Below are positions 45,601 to 55,599 of a stretch of DNA of 64,000 nt, in pieces. The stretch spans positions 62,001-126,000 of the forward strand of contig CATKHK010000106.1 of NCBI GenBank assembly GCA_949751835.1, given 5' to 3'. The notes under the pieces are model-generated. The model searched no databases. It saw only the letters and a list, made by a program, of their open reading frames with translations, and was not told where the DNA came from. The DNA is from Blepharisma japonicum. Lineage: Eukaryota > Ciliophora > Heterotrichea > Heterotrichida > Blepharismidae. The translations under genes were made by a program, and so were the position numbers. Position 1 is the first letter of the stretch. Each line of letters opens with the position of its first letter.

Positions 45601-45733
45601 TTGTAGCAAAACAAGCTTCGAGAACTCGATCAGACTCCTTTATATATGCTAGGACTTTTTTGTCAGAGCTTAGAGAAATGACTTTGTTGATGGGAAATTG
45701 CTCAATACCTTCCAGTAAATTTTGAAATTCCAT
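42644..45733 (-). CDS. GWD: Alpha-glucan water dikinase
   Basis: 1,029-aa protein, several UGA-Trp in the N-terminal fifth. Residues 1-130 are probably a carbohydrate-binding-like beta module. Residues about 190-215 (AWIYVWMRYSELRKLDWARN) and MEQWHQKLHNNTTPDD match GWD core blocks. The phosphohistidine motif reads GLAHVSVRARN with the catalytic His642. The C-terminal nucleotide-binding domain ends with RSDSNSEDLPGFAGAGLFDS and IYVVQSRPQV, the PEP-synthase-like end. It transfers the beta-phosphate of ATP to glucosyl C6 of crystalline storage glucan, opening it for breakdown. It is shorter than plant GWD1 (one starch-binding module instead of two). It implies storage glucan of a starch-like, insoluble kind or at least glucan phosphorylation (inference). 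Confidence 0.94.
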
Positions 45734-46674
45734 TTATAATTGGATTTTCTTTTTTAATTATGAAAATTCTCCATAAAAGTTAGTTTTTTGTTGCTAAAAG
45801 CCTTTAAAGAAATTTTCCTAGAAATAGACAATAGGAAGTTACATTACTTCTATACTTGAATATAAAGCACAAAAGTTGAGAATTTATTTTTATTTGCCAG
45901 GTTTCACCTTTAGACATATATGCAGGAAGCGAAGTAGCGTTATTTAATATGCTAAACCTATATTTTAAATTACTTGAGCTTTCACAATTAAAGAGGAGAT
46001 CCTTTCACATTCCAGCCAAAAATGGAATATCAGCGTAATTACAATAATTTCACTCCAAAAAATCTCCAAAATAAATCATAAAACGTTAGTTTCCCAATTT
46101 TTACAATGAGATAGAAATTTATTTAAAAAATAATAAATCATCAATTTTCTATTGGCTGTAATTTTAATTTTAATAAGCAATATAGATTAATTTCTTAAAA
46201 ATTTGCGTTTATGTTATGCTTCTGATGTAACACCCTTTCAAAAGTAATTGAAAAACTCATAAAATCACTTTTCTATTTATTTCTATTTTCAAATGAATTC
46301 AAAAATCCATATCTAGCTGCAAGTAATGTTGATCTTTATTTATTAAATTATAAACTGTAAAAATAAATTAATTTATAAGCTTAAATAATAAACTGCATAA
46401 GTTCGAATAGTTTTGAAAGTTGATGAATGCATTAATATTCTCAAAAAGATTAAATTCAAAAGGCCAGTTCATTCCAGTGATTGCCATCTATCTAGTTATT
46501 TATTTAAACTATGAAATAATAAATACAACAAAATCTTGCTGAGACTTGCCAATTTTCTCATTTTCTTGAATAATTATGAATCTTCAGTAATCTAACTTAT
46601 TAATTAAATAGCTGTGACCATTTTCCATTTCATTTGATTTATTGAATAAACTCTCCTCCATTTATAATTATAAA
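45734..46674. other. Long AT-rich intergenic spacer
   Basis: About 940 nt between divergent genes (GWD - and a secreted protein +). No frame, RNA or repeat recognised. It is unusually long for this window and may contain the regulation of the probably strongly expressed gene to its right. Confidence 0.5.
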
Positions 46675-47613
46675 ATGAGAGCTATCTGCCTAGTTCTTAT
46701 GCTTGCCATCGGCGCCCTCTCCCATCCTCAATCCTTTGACAATGCCAAAGATTTCCTGGAAGGTGCTTACCTTTCATTCACAGGCGAACCACTCGAAAAC
46801 CCAAGCTGTCTCAATGAAGAAACCCAAAACAGCCTCCACGATACCTTAGACAACCTTCTCTACGATTTTGCTCAAGACCAGCCACTCCACGTCTTCCTTA
46901 ACCACTTACTTCTTGCTATTCCAGACTTGTCATCAGTCTTTGAAAACTGTGGAATTTCAACTTTAGTCGACACCATTGCAGAAAGCATTGAAGCTAATGG
47001 AGAAGAGCTTTTCGAAAGAGTTTCTCAAGAATACGTCACCATCCTTGCAATTCATGCTGATATGCAAAGTCAGCTTGCAGCTGGAGAGTTTAAACTTGCT
47101 GGTGAACAATTCGGAAATATGATGAAACTCATGATCCCAATTGGAGAATTCCAACTCCAACAAAACAACCTTTACTCATTTTCAGGAAACCTTACCTTAT
47201 TCCTCGAAGGTATGGCAATGGGATTCCAAGCAAAATCAACCCCACTCAGCAAATGCTACAATACCACTACAATATTAGTCCCATCACTGCACAACGCTCT
47301 TGTCCAGATCAAGAAATGCAGCCACTTGAACTTCACAGCCTGCAATGTTGTTCCAGCTTACTTAACTATTTTTAATACTGCAGTATCCAGCATTTACAAT
47401 GACTGCAAGGTCCAATTACTCATTACTGACATTAAGGAGCTTAAGCAGCCAGAATACTTCTCACAGGTGCTTTTCACCTTCTTTACCAAGAAAGTTGATA
47501 TAGAAAATCACTTCAATGCAATGATTCAAGCTATTCAGCAGAAGAACTCTTATCAAGCTGGGTTCGATCTTGCTTATATCTTCAAGACTTTATTAAAGTT
47601 CTCTATTTCATAA
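46675..47613 (+). CDS. Secreted protein of unknown family, highly biased codon use
   Basis: 312-aa protein with a clear signal peptide (MRAICLVLMLAIGALSHPQ). The mature part is helical, acidic and has spaced cysteines (NPSCLN, FENCGI, LSKCYN, KKCSHL, FTACNV, YNDCKV) that could form disulfides, with several NxT/S sites (NTT, NLT, NFT). There is no recognised domain. An in-frame upstream extension lacks an ATG, so 46675 is the start. The gene is visibly richer in C/G, especially C-ending codons (CTC, TTC, AAC, ACC), than its neighbours, which points to high expression or a different origin. It was not recognised as any known toxin, pheromone or protease. Confidence 0.8.
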   Translation: MRAICLVLMLAIGALSHPQSFDNAKDFLEGAYLSFTGEPLENPSCLNEETQNSLHDTLDNLLYDFAQDQPLHVFLNHLLLAIPDLSSVFENCGISTLVDTIAESIEANGEELFERVSQEYVTILAIHADMQSQLAAGEFKLAGEQFGNMMKLMIPIGEFQLQQNNLYSFSGNLTLFLEGMAMGFQAKSTPLSKCYNTTTILVPSLHNALVQIKKCSHLNFTACNVVPAYLTIFNTAVSSIYNDCKVQLLITDIKELKQPEYFSQVLFTFFTKKVDIENHFNAMIQAIQQKNSYQAGFDLAYIFKTLLKFSIS

Positions 47614-47881
47614 CTCCTTTTAAGTAATGAAACTTAAATAAATATTGATTTATTAAATAGTTGAGTATTATATTTGCAAAATAATAAATAAATTAATAAA
47701 AAATTAAATAATATTTCTGGGAAGAAACTATATTTTGTGACAATGTTTAATAAATTCATAAAAAATTAATAAGAAACATTAAATATTAAAGGATAATATT
47801 ATAGATGATATTTTTAATTGCTTATCGTTATAAGTTTGAAATCAGTTGGAATTGTAAAATTTTGATTATTTTTATTAATAA
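47614..47881. other. Short AT-rich spacer
   Basis: Non-coding; A/T runs only. Confidence 0.45.
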
Positions 47882-49603
47882 ATGGAAGATTTACGAGAAA
47901 ATCTTGATGAAGAGTTTTATGAGAAAAGTGATTTCTAAATAGTCAACAGCAATCTAGTTGAAGCAGCCACTTATTTGATTAGCCTGCTGAAAAATAAAGA
48001 AATGACCCCAGATGATCTTTTTAATCAATTTTATCTTGCATTTACATTTTCCACACAAGATATAACATCTCAAGTAATTTCTCTATTAAAGTCTTTATAC
48101 TCAAAAAATGCCCAGGCAATAATATCAAAAAAGCTGATAAAAGCCTTAATAGAGGTTTCACACCCGCAGCCTTACAATAAATCTTCACTAGCATTGCATG
48201 TGGCTGGCGAATGAAGAGAATTTGATCCTGAGTGTTTATCACTTTTATTTGAGATTTCAGATGTTTCTATTCCAAACGAAGAGTAATTCAAAATTAGGCT
48301 GATACTTTACGCCAGCCAGCTGTGGAAACAAAAAAATTTCCAAAAAGCTGTAAAAATGAGCCGTGAATTAGGAATTTCCGTAATTTTTATATAGAGAGAG
48401 CTGGACCAACTAGTAAAAGCAATCCCTGCTTTAGTCCAAAAGAGTGATATTGAGCTAATAAACATTTTAGTTGGAACTGACCATGACTTAGTTAGACAAG
48501 CTGTTGAATTGATGTGCACAAACAAACACATAAAATATGCAGGGAAATTAGTGCAAAAAGCAAGTATGGATCCAACTGAGTTTCCTGATATGATGAGCAG
48601 GCTGAAAAAGGTTGCTATGAGATATCACATTCAATCAGGAGAAATTGGCGTTTATAATTTGGCAGATATAGTTTCGAATGATTTAGAATTATTATCAATT
48701 TTAATTGAAGATTTAGAATTCAAATTTATGAAGAAAAATATTGAATGGATGGGTCCACTAGCTGCAGAATTATTCCTATCCTACCCTGGAGTTGCAAGCC
48801 AGATAAGACCAGAAACTGTAGAAAGACTCAGAAAAATTCCTCCTAGAGCAAAAAATAGCTCAGATAGGTTCGGACCATTGCAGCCTGAGTTCAGTATTTC
48901 TATTAACTTGCCTCAAGAACAAATAAAATTCATTGAAAATGAAGATCAAGTTCAAGAATTAATTTGGGCTGGAAGATTTGTAGGCTTGGACTGTGAATGG
49001 AAGCCTTCAATAGTGAAATTTTCTGAAAATAAAGTCGCATTATTACAAATTGCTTTTGAAGATGTTGTGTATTTAATTGATATGATTAAGCTGAATGCAA
49101 GTGAGCTGCTGAATGCCAAGCTGGAGGAATTATTTTTAAATGAAGACATTGTAAAATTAGGTATAAGTTTTTCAGGGGATATTAAAAATGTTCTGAAAAG
49201 TTACCCAAATTTGACAAGTTTTAAAGTAGAATTCAGACCTTACGTAGAACTACTCGATCTTTACATGAATATTTATGGAGACAGCGCTGGAGGATTAGCT
49301 GGACTATGTGAGCTAGTTTTAGGGAGAAGCTTATGCAAAGGAGAGCAAATGTCAAATTGGGAAAGAAGACCTTTGAAATTATCACAAATTCATTATGCTG
49401 CTTTAGATGCACACATTTTAATAGAAGTTTATAAGACTTTAAGCCACATTGGAGAGACTGGGAATATTGGAAGAGCAATTAGGGTAGAAAAATCATGTGA
49501 AAACTGCAATAGCAAGCTCCATATGAAGAAGCAATGCACTCGTGGACAGAGGTGCCAAATTTGTCAATTGTTTGGACATATTGCTAGAGATTGCACTTAT
49601 TAA
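47882..49603 (+). CDS. Mut-7/WRN-like 3'-5' exonuclease with CCHC zinc knuckle (three 15-nt introns)
   Basis: 558-aa protein after removal of three 15-nt introns (47928-47942, 48283-48297, 48380-48394). Without them TAA, TAA and TAG interrupt the frame. The N-terminal 330 residues are all-helical (like the N-terminal region of MUT-7/EXD3 proteins). Residues about 345-520 are a DEDD exonuclease: FVGLDCEWKPS (motif I, D and E), GISFSGDIKNVL (motif II), YAALDAHILIEVY (motif III, YxxxD). The C-terminus has a zinc knuckle CQICQLFGHIARDC (C-x2-C-x4-H-x4-C) preceded by another Cys pair (CENC). It would trim RNA or DNA 3' ends. Its C. elegans relative MUT-7 works in RNAi. An RdRP lies 7 kb away. Confidence 0.88.
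47928..47942 (+). other. 15-nt intron 1 of Mut-7-like gene
   Basis: gtgatttctaaatag. A GT...AG intron of 15 nt containing in-frame TAA. Its removal joins codon A|TC (Ile). Confidence 0.8.
48283..48297 (+). other. 15-nt intron 2 of Mut-7-like gene
   Basis: gtaattcaaaattag. Read through, it gives a TAA right after IPNEE. Spliced, GA|G restores Glu and the frame continues LILYASQLWK. Confidence 0.85.
48380..48394 (+). other. 15-nt intron 3 of Mut-7-like gene
   Basis: gtaatttttatatag. It ends in an in-frame TAG. Removal joins ELGIS to RELDQLVKA, phase 0. Confidence 0.85.
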
Positions 49604-50007
49604 GTAATAGGATTAGAATAAAAAAGTTATGGATAATTCGCCAATAACGTATCCATTCAAGTCTTCTATTTTATTATAAAGTTGGTTTTCTCCTTGTCAT
49701 TAAACACAGCAAGAAAAGCTTTATTAAGAATGACTCAGCTGATTCCTTCTCACTTTATTTAAGTTCAGTAAAGCTACTTTTGGTTGATAAGCTGAACTAA
49801 TAGCTGTATTATCTTTGAATCTTCAAAGAAATTCGCAAATTTTATTTATATTTATGCAGAAGAAATGAATTAATTTGAGACACATAATTATTTCTTTATC
49901 TATAAATTTTCATAACTTTTTTTACTAAAAACCCAAAAAATATATCTGCAATGTTAAGGTTCTTTTAAGCTTATAATTTTTTGTAGACAATGAAATAAAT
50001 ATAAAAT
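49604..50007. other. AT-rich spacer
   Basis: No gene, RNA or repeat recognised. It marks the change from the dense gene block to the looser TPR/zinc-finger region. Confidence 0.45.
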
Positions 50008-50571
50008 ATGGATATTAAGTGTTGCTCTGAGCAAGGATGCCAGCTTGAAGTTGAATTCTCGTGCCCATGCACTTCTCCTGAGACTTATCTGTGCCAATTG
50101 CATCTAGAGATGCACTGCAAATCAAATGGCAGTCATGCTTATAGCTCTTTTTTTATACAACCACTTGAAGAAAATAAACAAGTAATTCTTGAATTACTTA
50201 AGGGAGAAAAATCTAAAATGGATGAAATAAAGCAAGCTCTTCTAGTCTCGTTTTTCCAAATCATTTGTAGCTTGCAAAATACTCTTACGGAACTTATAAA
50301 AGAAATAGATTCCGATTCTACAAAAATTGATAGTTATATAAAAAGGGTGGCTCAATTGCAGAAACTTTCAAAATCAGAGGAAGACCCAATTTTGAATTTA
50401 TTGAGTTTGAATACCCATGAGGCTCTAGAGAAATTAAAAGAAATTCTTTCTGTAAGATCAGAATCGTATAATAGTGCTCAAATCTTTTATGGGGTTGGCA
50501 AGGAAATTGATCAAATTATAGCTCGCTTTAATAAAAAAATATCTGATAATTCTCAAGACATTATTTATTAG
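50008..50571 (+). CDS. Small zinc-finger/coiled-coil protein (TPR-family head without TPR)
   Basis: 187-aa protein. The first 45 residues have the family zinc-finger pattern C6-x4-C11-x7-C19-x-C21-x7-C29-x2-H32-x3-H36 plus a later His, a B-box-like arrangement. The rest is helical/coiled coil (LEENKQVILELLKGEKSK, DPILNLLSLNTHEALEKLK). Paralogues at 53405-55170 (plus Kelch), 60266-62552 and 63254-64000 (plus TPR) share the same head. Here the frame ends in TAG just where TPRs begin in the relatives, and a TPR array lies 0.5 kb downstream. It may be a free-standing head or a truncated gene. The family is not one I can name. Protein binding is the likely role. Confidence 0.65.
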   Translation: MDIKCCSEQGCQLEVEFSCPCTSPETYLCQLHLEMHCKSNGSHAYSSFFIQPLEENKQVILELLKGEKSKMDEIKQALLVSFFQIICSLQNTLTELIKEIDSDSTKIDSYIKRVAQLQKLSKSEEDPILNLLSLNTHEALEKLKEILSVRSESYNSAQIFYGVGKEIDQIIARFNKKISDNSQDIIY

Positions 50572-51053
50572 AAGGAAGGAAAAATGATTAATATTCAACT
50601 CTAAGAAAAGCTGCTCTGGATATTATGCAATATCAGGGAGCGGTTATTTGAGATGTGGAAATGCGACAGAAATGTAAAATACAAATAAAGCCCATCAGCA
50701 GAGTGCAATGTGTATAAGTCAGTTTATGGGTTGTCTGGAAAATATCCCTGATCAACATAATTATAAGCATTATATATTTTTAAAGCTAAGGTTTTGATTT
50801 TCTTTAAAGGCAACTTTAACCGCAAAACAAATTCTGTTAGTTTGCAACCAAAAAAATTATTATCTTTGACATCAGAGAATTGCCACTTTTCAAATTCCTG
50901 TTTAGATTAATCAAAAGCAATAGTTTTGAATCAACCCAAGAGAGCCATACAATTAAAATCATATAATACATCTTGATAGAAAGCAAAAGAAGACAGGAGA
51001 AGAAGTGAAGAGAAGTGAAGTAAAGTGAAAAGAACACTAGTTAAAAAATAAGT
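50572..51053. other. Spacer between zinc-finger head and TPR array
   Basis: No convincing frame. In the intact paralogue the TPR part follows the head directly, so this may be inserted or decayed sequence. Confidence 0.4.
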
Positions 51054-51189
51054 CAATTAATTAAGAAAACTTCAATATTCTCAAAACAGCAAGCATCTTG
51101 ATAAATCACGGAGTCTCGAAGAGGCTAATATTATAAACAGCAATCAAATTGCATGTACTGACCAGATAGATTATAATAAATGCATTGAA

Positions 51190-52702
51190 ATGCTTGATAT
51201 TAGTCCAGATAATCATAAAGAATATTATCGAATAGCATATAAATGTTATGAGATAGTCAAATATAAGGAAGCATTAAAATACATTAATTATGCAATAAAT
51301 ATCAATTCGAATATTGACTTTTATTATAGCTTGAAGGGAAAAATTTTTAAAATCCTTGGAAGAAATGAAGAAGCTCTAGAGTGTTTATTTGAAGCAAACA
51401 GAATAAACCCAAAGAAATATGATTTTGATATAGGAGAAATATTTTATGACCAAGGGAGATATGAAGAAGCTTTAAAATATTACAATGATTATATTTTAAA
51501 TAAATCAGATAGTTCCGGCTATAAAGCAAAAATATGCTCTAATAGCAAGAGTAAAAACTTTTTCTTAATGAATATTTTGCTTATGAAATTAGTCTATATA
51601 GATTAGAATACTTGCTCTAGAAAAACTTGGCAGATGAGGGGAAGTTATAGAGTGCTATAAAATTTTGATTCAAAAAAATCCAAATGATTGCCAATGGCCC
51701 AGAAAATTAGGAAAGCTTTTGTACAAGGAAAAGAGATACGAAGAAGCATTAAACTGTTTTAATGACGCAATTAAAATTGATCCAATTAATTATATTGGCT
51801 ATTATTATAAAGGAAAAGCACTTCATTCTTTATGCAGAATAGAAGAAGCTATGAAATGCTTTAATTTAGGTCTTACAATCGCCCCAGAACATTCCTCAAA
51901 AATAGGAAGCAAGCATTTTGCCAAAAAAAGATATGATGAAGCTTTATGCTCATTTAACTGTGCAATAAAACATCAACCAAATAAAGAAAATTACTCAGAT
52001 AAAGGAGTTGTTCTTTGACAGCTAGGCAGAAGGGAAGAGGCTATGGAATGTTTTAATGAAGTAATTAGTCTATGCCAAAATGAAGCTGAGGCATACCTCA
52101 AAATAGGAACTAGCTTCTTTTATAAAAAGAGATATGAGGAATCAATACAATTTTTTAATGATGCGATCAGGGTCAAACCAAATTCGGCTGAAAATCATAG
52201 AATGAAAGGACACGCTTTGACCCAGCTAGGTAGATACGAGGAAGCTAAAGGATGCTATAATGAAATTATTAGAATTCAATCATGAGATTCAGATGCATAT
52301 GATGCTATTGGAAATGTCCTAAAATATGAAAAAAGATATGAAGAAGCAATAACATATTACAGCCATGCAATTAGCAAATCAGCAAGAGTAATTAGTTACT
52401 TGAATAAAGGAAATGCTTTAACTGAGTTGGGTAGATTTGAAGAAGCGAAGGAGTGTTGCAACCAAGCTATTAAAATCGGGCTAAGTTATAATGATAATGA
52501 AGCATATCATAATATGGGCATATTATTATATAAGGAAAAGAGATATAAAGAAGCGCTAAAATACTTTGAAAATGCAATTAAAATAAATCAACGAATAGCA
52601 GTTTACTATTCAGATAAAGGAAATACTTTAAATGAGCTAGGAAGATGGGAAGAAGCTGCAGAGTGCTTTAAAAAAGCTTCCAGAATAGAAAGTAATTATT
52701 AA
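51190..52702 (+). pseudogene. TPR-array gene, probably broken by a frameshift
   Basis: About ten tetratricopeptide repeats, for example YKEALKYINYAININSN, RYEEALNCFNDAIKIDP, RYEESIQFFNDAIRVKP and LGRWEEAAECFKKASRIE. The first part (to about 51540) and the rest (about 51620-52702) are in different frames. Between them about 60-80 nt no longer read as TPR, and no 15-nt intron mends the junction (the only GT...AG of that size, gtctatatagattag at 51591, leaves a stop). UGA-Trp occurs inside otherwise normal repeats. The open frame extends upstream of 51190 to about 51054 without an ATG, so the true start is unclear. It could be the detached TPR half of the head gene at 50008. Confidence 0.65.
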
Positions 52703-53404
52703 AATTTCCTATTAGTCATAATTTACTTGTTAAAAAATATATTTATATCATTTTAAAAACGGATCGCCATACATCACTTGTGTGCTACATAAGCATGATA
52801 TTCTGAGTACGTTTTGATGTGTAATTTAATACACAAGCACATTGCATTTAGATTTGGCTAAGAGTGTTTTACATGATTATGTGCTTAGAAAAATTATAGC
52901 AGAAAGTTCAATTTGCAATTACGATGATATATTTATTGCTAGCAGGAAGGAGCAATGAAGAATATGCATTTAGAAATCAACGATATGAAAATATTTGTTA
53001 AACGGATTTCAATAAGCATTTGTAATATAATTATGGTGTAAATTATTTAATCATAGATTTCTGTAATAATTTGATTAATAAAATTATACTTATAATACAA
53101 GTGATTATTTTTCGTAAAATTTCCATTTTAAAATCAATGTTTATAAGACCAATGAACATCCAAAAAGCTTAAATATATCGTCAAAAATTATTAGAATTAA
53201 CAAGATGCTTTCAGTTGAGTAATTGAGCGGGAGAGAATTGTCAATTTCAAACAGCAGATCTATTAATAATATTTTATGGGCATTTGCAGCCCTAGCTTTG
53301 TCTAAATAAGTGTATGGCTATATAAACTCTATTGATCAATGATATATTTTTAAAATTAATAGCCAAAGAGTATTAAAAGAGAATTATACATTAAGCCACT
53401 TATT
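52703..53404. other. AT-rich spacer
   Basis: About 700 nt between the TPR array (+) and the 3' end of the Kelch gene (-). No gene, RNA or repeat recognised. Confidence 0.45.
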
Positions 53405-55170
53405 TTAAACTATCTGATCTAATGTCTTTTCTTTCAAATTAAACTTTAAGTATTTAATGTCATCACCGCGGCAATGTGCAATGTTTATTGCTCCTTTGTT
53501 GTATATGAGATATACTTGACCAAAATTATCACGTATTATTGAATCTCCAATCCTTCTCCAGACAGAGTCATTTGAAACTTCACTTTCATAAACTGATCCA
53601 TCACATTCAATTAAATATAATCTCTCTAAATTTATTAGGATTTTTTTTTCCCAATAGCAAAATCAGAAGGAATTGTCACGAAAGTGTTGCTAACAATTGA
53701 ATATCGCAAAAGATTTTTATTATTCCGTCCAGAAATCAAAATATTTCCTTTAAATATTATATTCATGCAGTCGTTATCAGCTTGCGGCAGTGCCTTTAAC
53801 TTAATCCATTTCTTTTCATTCAAATCAAATCTCTCTGATAGAGTTAAAGCACGCATATTGAATCCCCCAAAGCAATAAACACTATTATTGAAATAGATAG
53901 ATGATGAATCCCAGCATGGAGTTCCAGATGGCAGATGTTGAATTCTATAATCCTTATCAATTATCAAGCAAATGCCAGAAACAGGTATCTCACTACCAAA
54001 ACAAAATAAATTGCCGCCAGGCAGTTGAGCTATACATGTGCTCCCAACTAATGGTTCAGGAGTCTCTAACACTCTGACTTCTCTACTTTCTCTTTCTGTA
54101 TCATAAATAAACAAATTAGGTTTCTTATTATCTTTTATAATACTATAAAGTGATGTTTGTTGACGGTAAGCAAGGTTATAATCTTGATATGCTTGCTGAA
54201 TAGGTGGGTCGTTAATGCAGGTATGGCCTTGATAGATTGAGCAATTTTCCCTAAATTCTTTTTCTAATTCTGGGTCATTTGGTTTATTTAAAATTTCTAA
54301 TGTCTTGTCTCTTAATTCTTGAAGTAGATTTTGATAATTTATAAACTCATTGCTTTTTTTGAGGTCTTGATTTAGATTGATTATTTGAGAATTAATTTGA
54401 TGCATCTCATTTTCCATTTTTGAGTTTATTTTTTCTTTTAAGTTTTCGAGATTTTTGCAGCTTTTTTTATTCTCATTTATTAGATTAGAAATAGTATCTT
54501 TGATGTTTGCTAGCTCATCATTCATTAAATCAAAGTCTTTTTTATGCTCCTCATTGCTTGAATTGATACTTTTATTTTGGTCTTCAAGAGATTTTTCTAT
54601 TTTATTGAGTCTGCTATCAAGATATTTCTCAAATTTGTCTTTAATGAAGAATTCGATCATTGTCTCTATTTTTTCACGGAATCCACAAAATAGCTTTGCA
54701 CTGTTTTGCCATTCTTGATTGGCAGGGATAATCTTTTTTAATTTCTCAACAGCTTCTTCAGGCTGTAAACTCAATAGTCCTAAAACTGGGTCCTGCTCTA
54801 ATTTTGATAACTTTTGAGCTTGAAAAATTTTTGTATAATAGTTGCCTATTTCAGCTAAGGCTGAATTCCCACTTTTTAAAAGCTCTTTAATATCGTTCTT
54901 TGATTCAAGTAAATGCTGGCTAAAGGATGCCAGGATCCTTCCCTTCAGCTTGCTAATTTTTGATTGTTCTCTTGTAAGAAACTCCAGCATTGCTTCTTTT
55001 GTTCCTTTGCATGGCTCTACAAACATTTCCTCAAATGCATGAGCCTTACCAGGTAGCTGCATATGCTCCCCGATGTGCTTTACACAGGATAGAATTCCAG
55101 GAGAGGTGCATTGACATGAATATTCAGCCTCGCGCTTGCACCCTAGCTTGAAACATTGATTAAGCTCCAT
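53405..55170 (-). CDS. Zinc-finger/coiled-coil/Kelch protein with a frameshift in an A9 run
   Basis: Residues 1-45 carry the family zinc finger (C6, C11, C19, C21, C29, H32, H36, H44). About 60-310 is coiled coil. From about 330 are Kelch-type repeats (STCIAQLPGGNLFCFG, SSSIYFNNSVYCFGGFN, MNIIFKGNILISG). The first frame stops at 53635 (511 aa), directly after a run of nine A on the coding strand (53641-53649). Shifting frame at this run continues Kelch-like sequence (ILINLERLYLIECDGSVYE, GDDIKYLKFNLKEKTLDQ) to a TAA at 53405. So the gene has either a real -1/+1 shift, a programmed frameshift, or a homopolymer sequencing error. It is likely a protein-binding scaffold; the partner is unknown. 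Confidence 0.7.
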
Positions 55171-55599
55171 ATATTTATTATTATGAAGCTGACTTTATTA
55201 ATGTAAAGACTTAATATTCTATTGGTCTGCTAAAGCTAATTTAAATTAATTTTTATTTTAAAATATAAAAATATCCAGTTTTACTTTTTGAAGCCTAAGA
55301 CTTGATTTGCATATTTGTTTTGTATCTTCACCATTATTTTACAAAGGTTGATGCTGCTATATCATTTCTAATCATAAAAAGACTTTTGTGATATTTTATT
55401 TATTGGCTAGCCATATAGATTGCCAAATTCATAGTGAATGCGAAAACTATCTTACTCATAAGCAGCATTTTACTTCAGGGAGAAACTAAGCTTTCTTTCT
55501 ATTTCTTTTGTGCATAAATAATATCTAACCTTCTAAAAATTATTCTGCATTTAGAATAGAGACATAATCGGCCTTACACGCGCTTAAACTAATTTAAAT
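55171..55599. other. AT-rich spacer
   Basis: Divergent 5' flank of the Kelch gene (-) and a TPR gene (+). Nothing else recognised. Confidence 0.45.

Noticed and set aside
51591-51605. gtctatatagattag as a 15-nt intron mending the TPR array
   Set aside because: Removing it still leaves the two TPR halves out of frame or creates a stop, so it does not explain the break.
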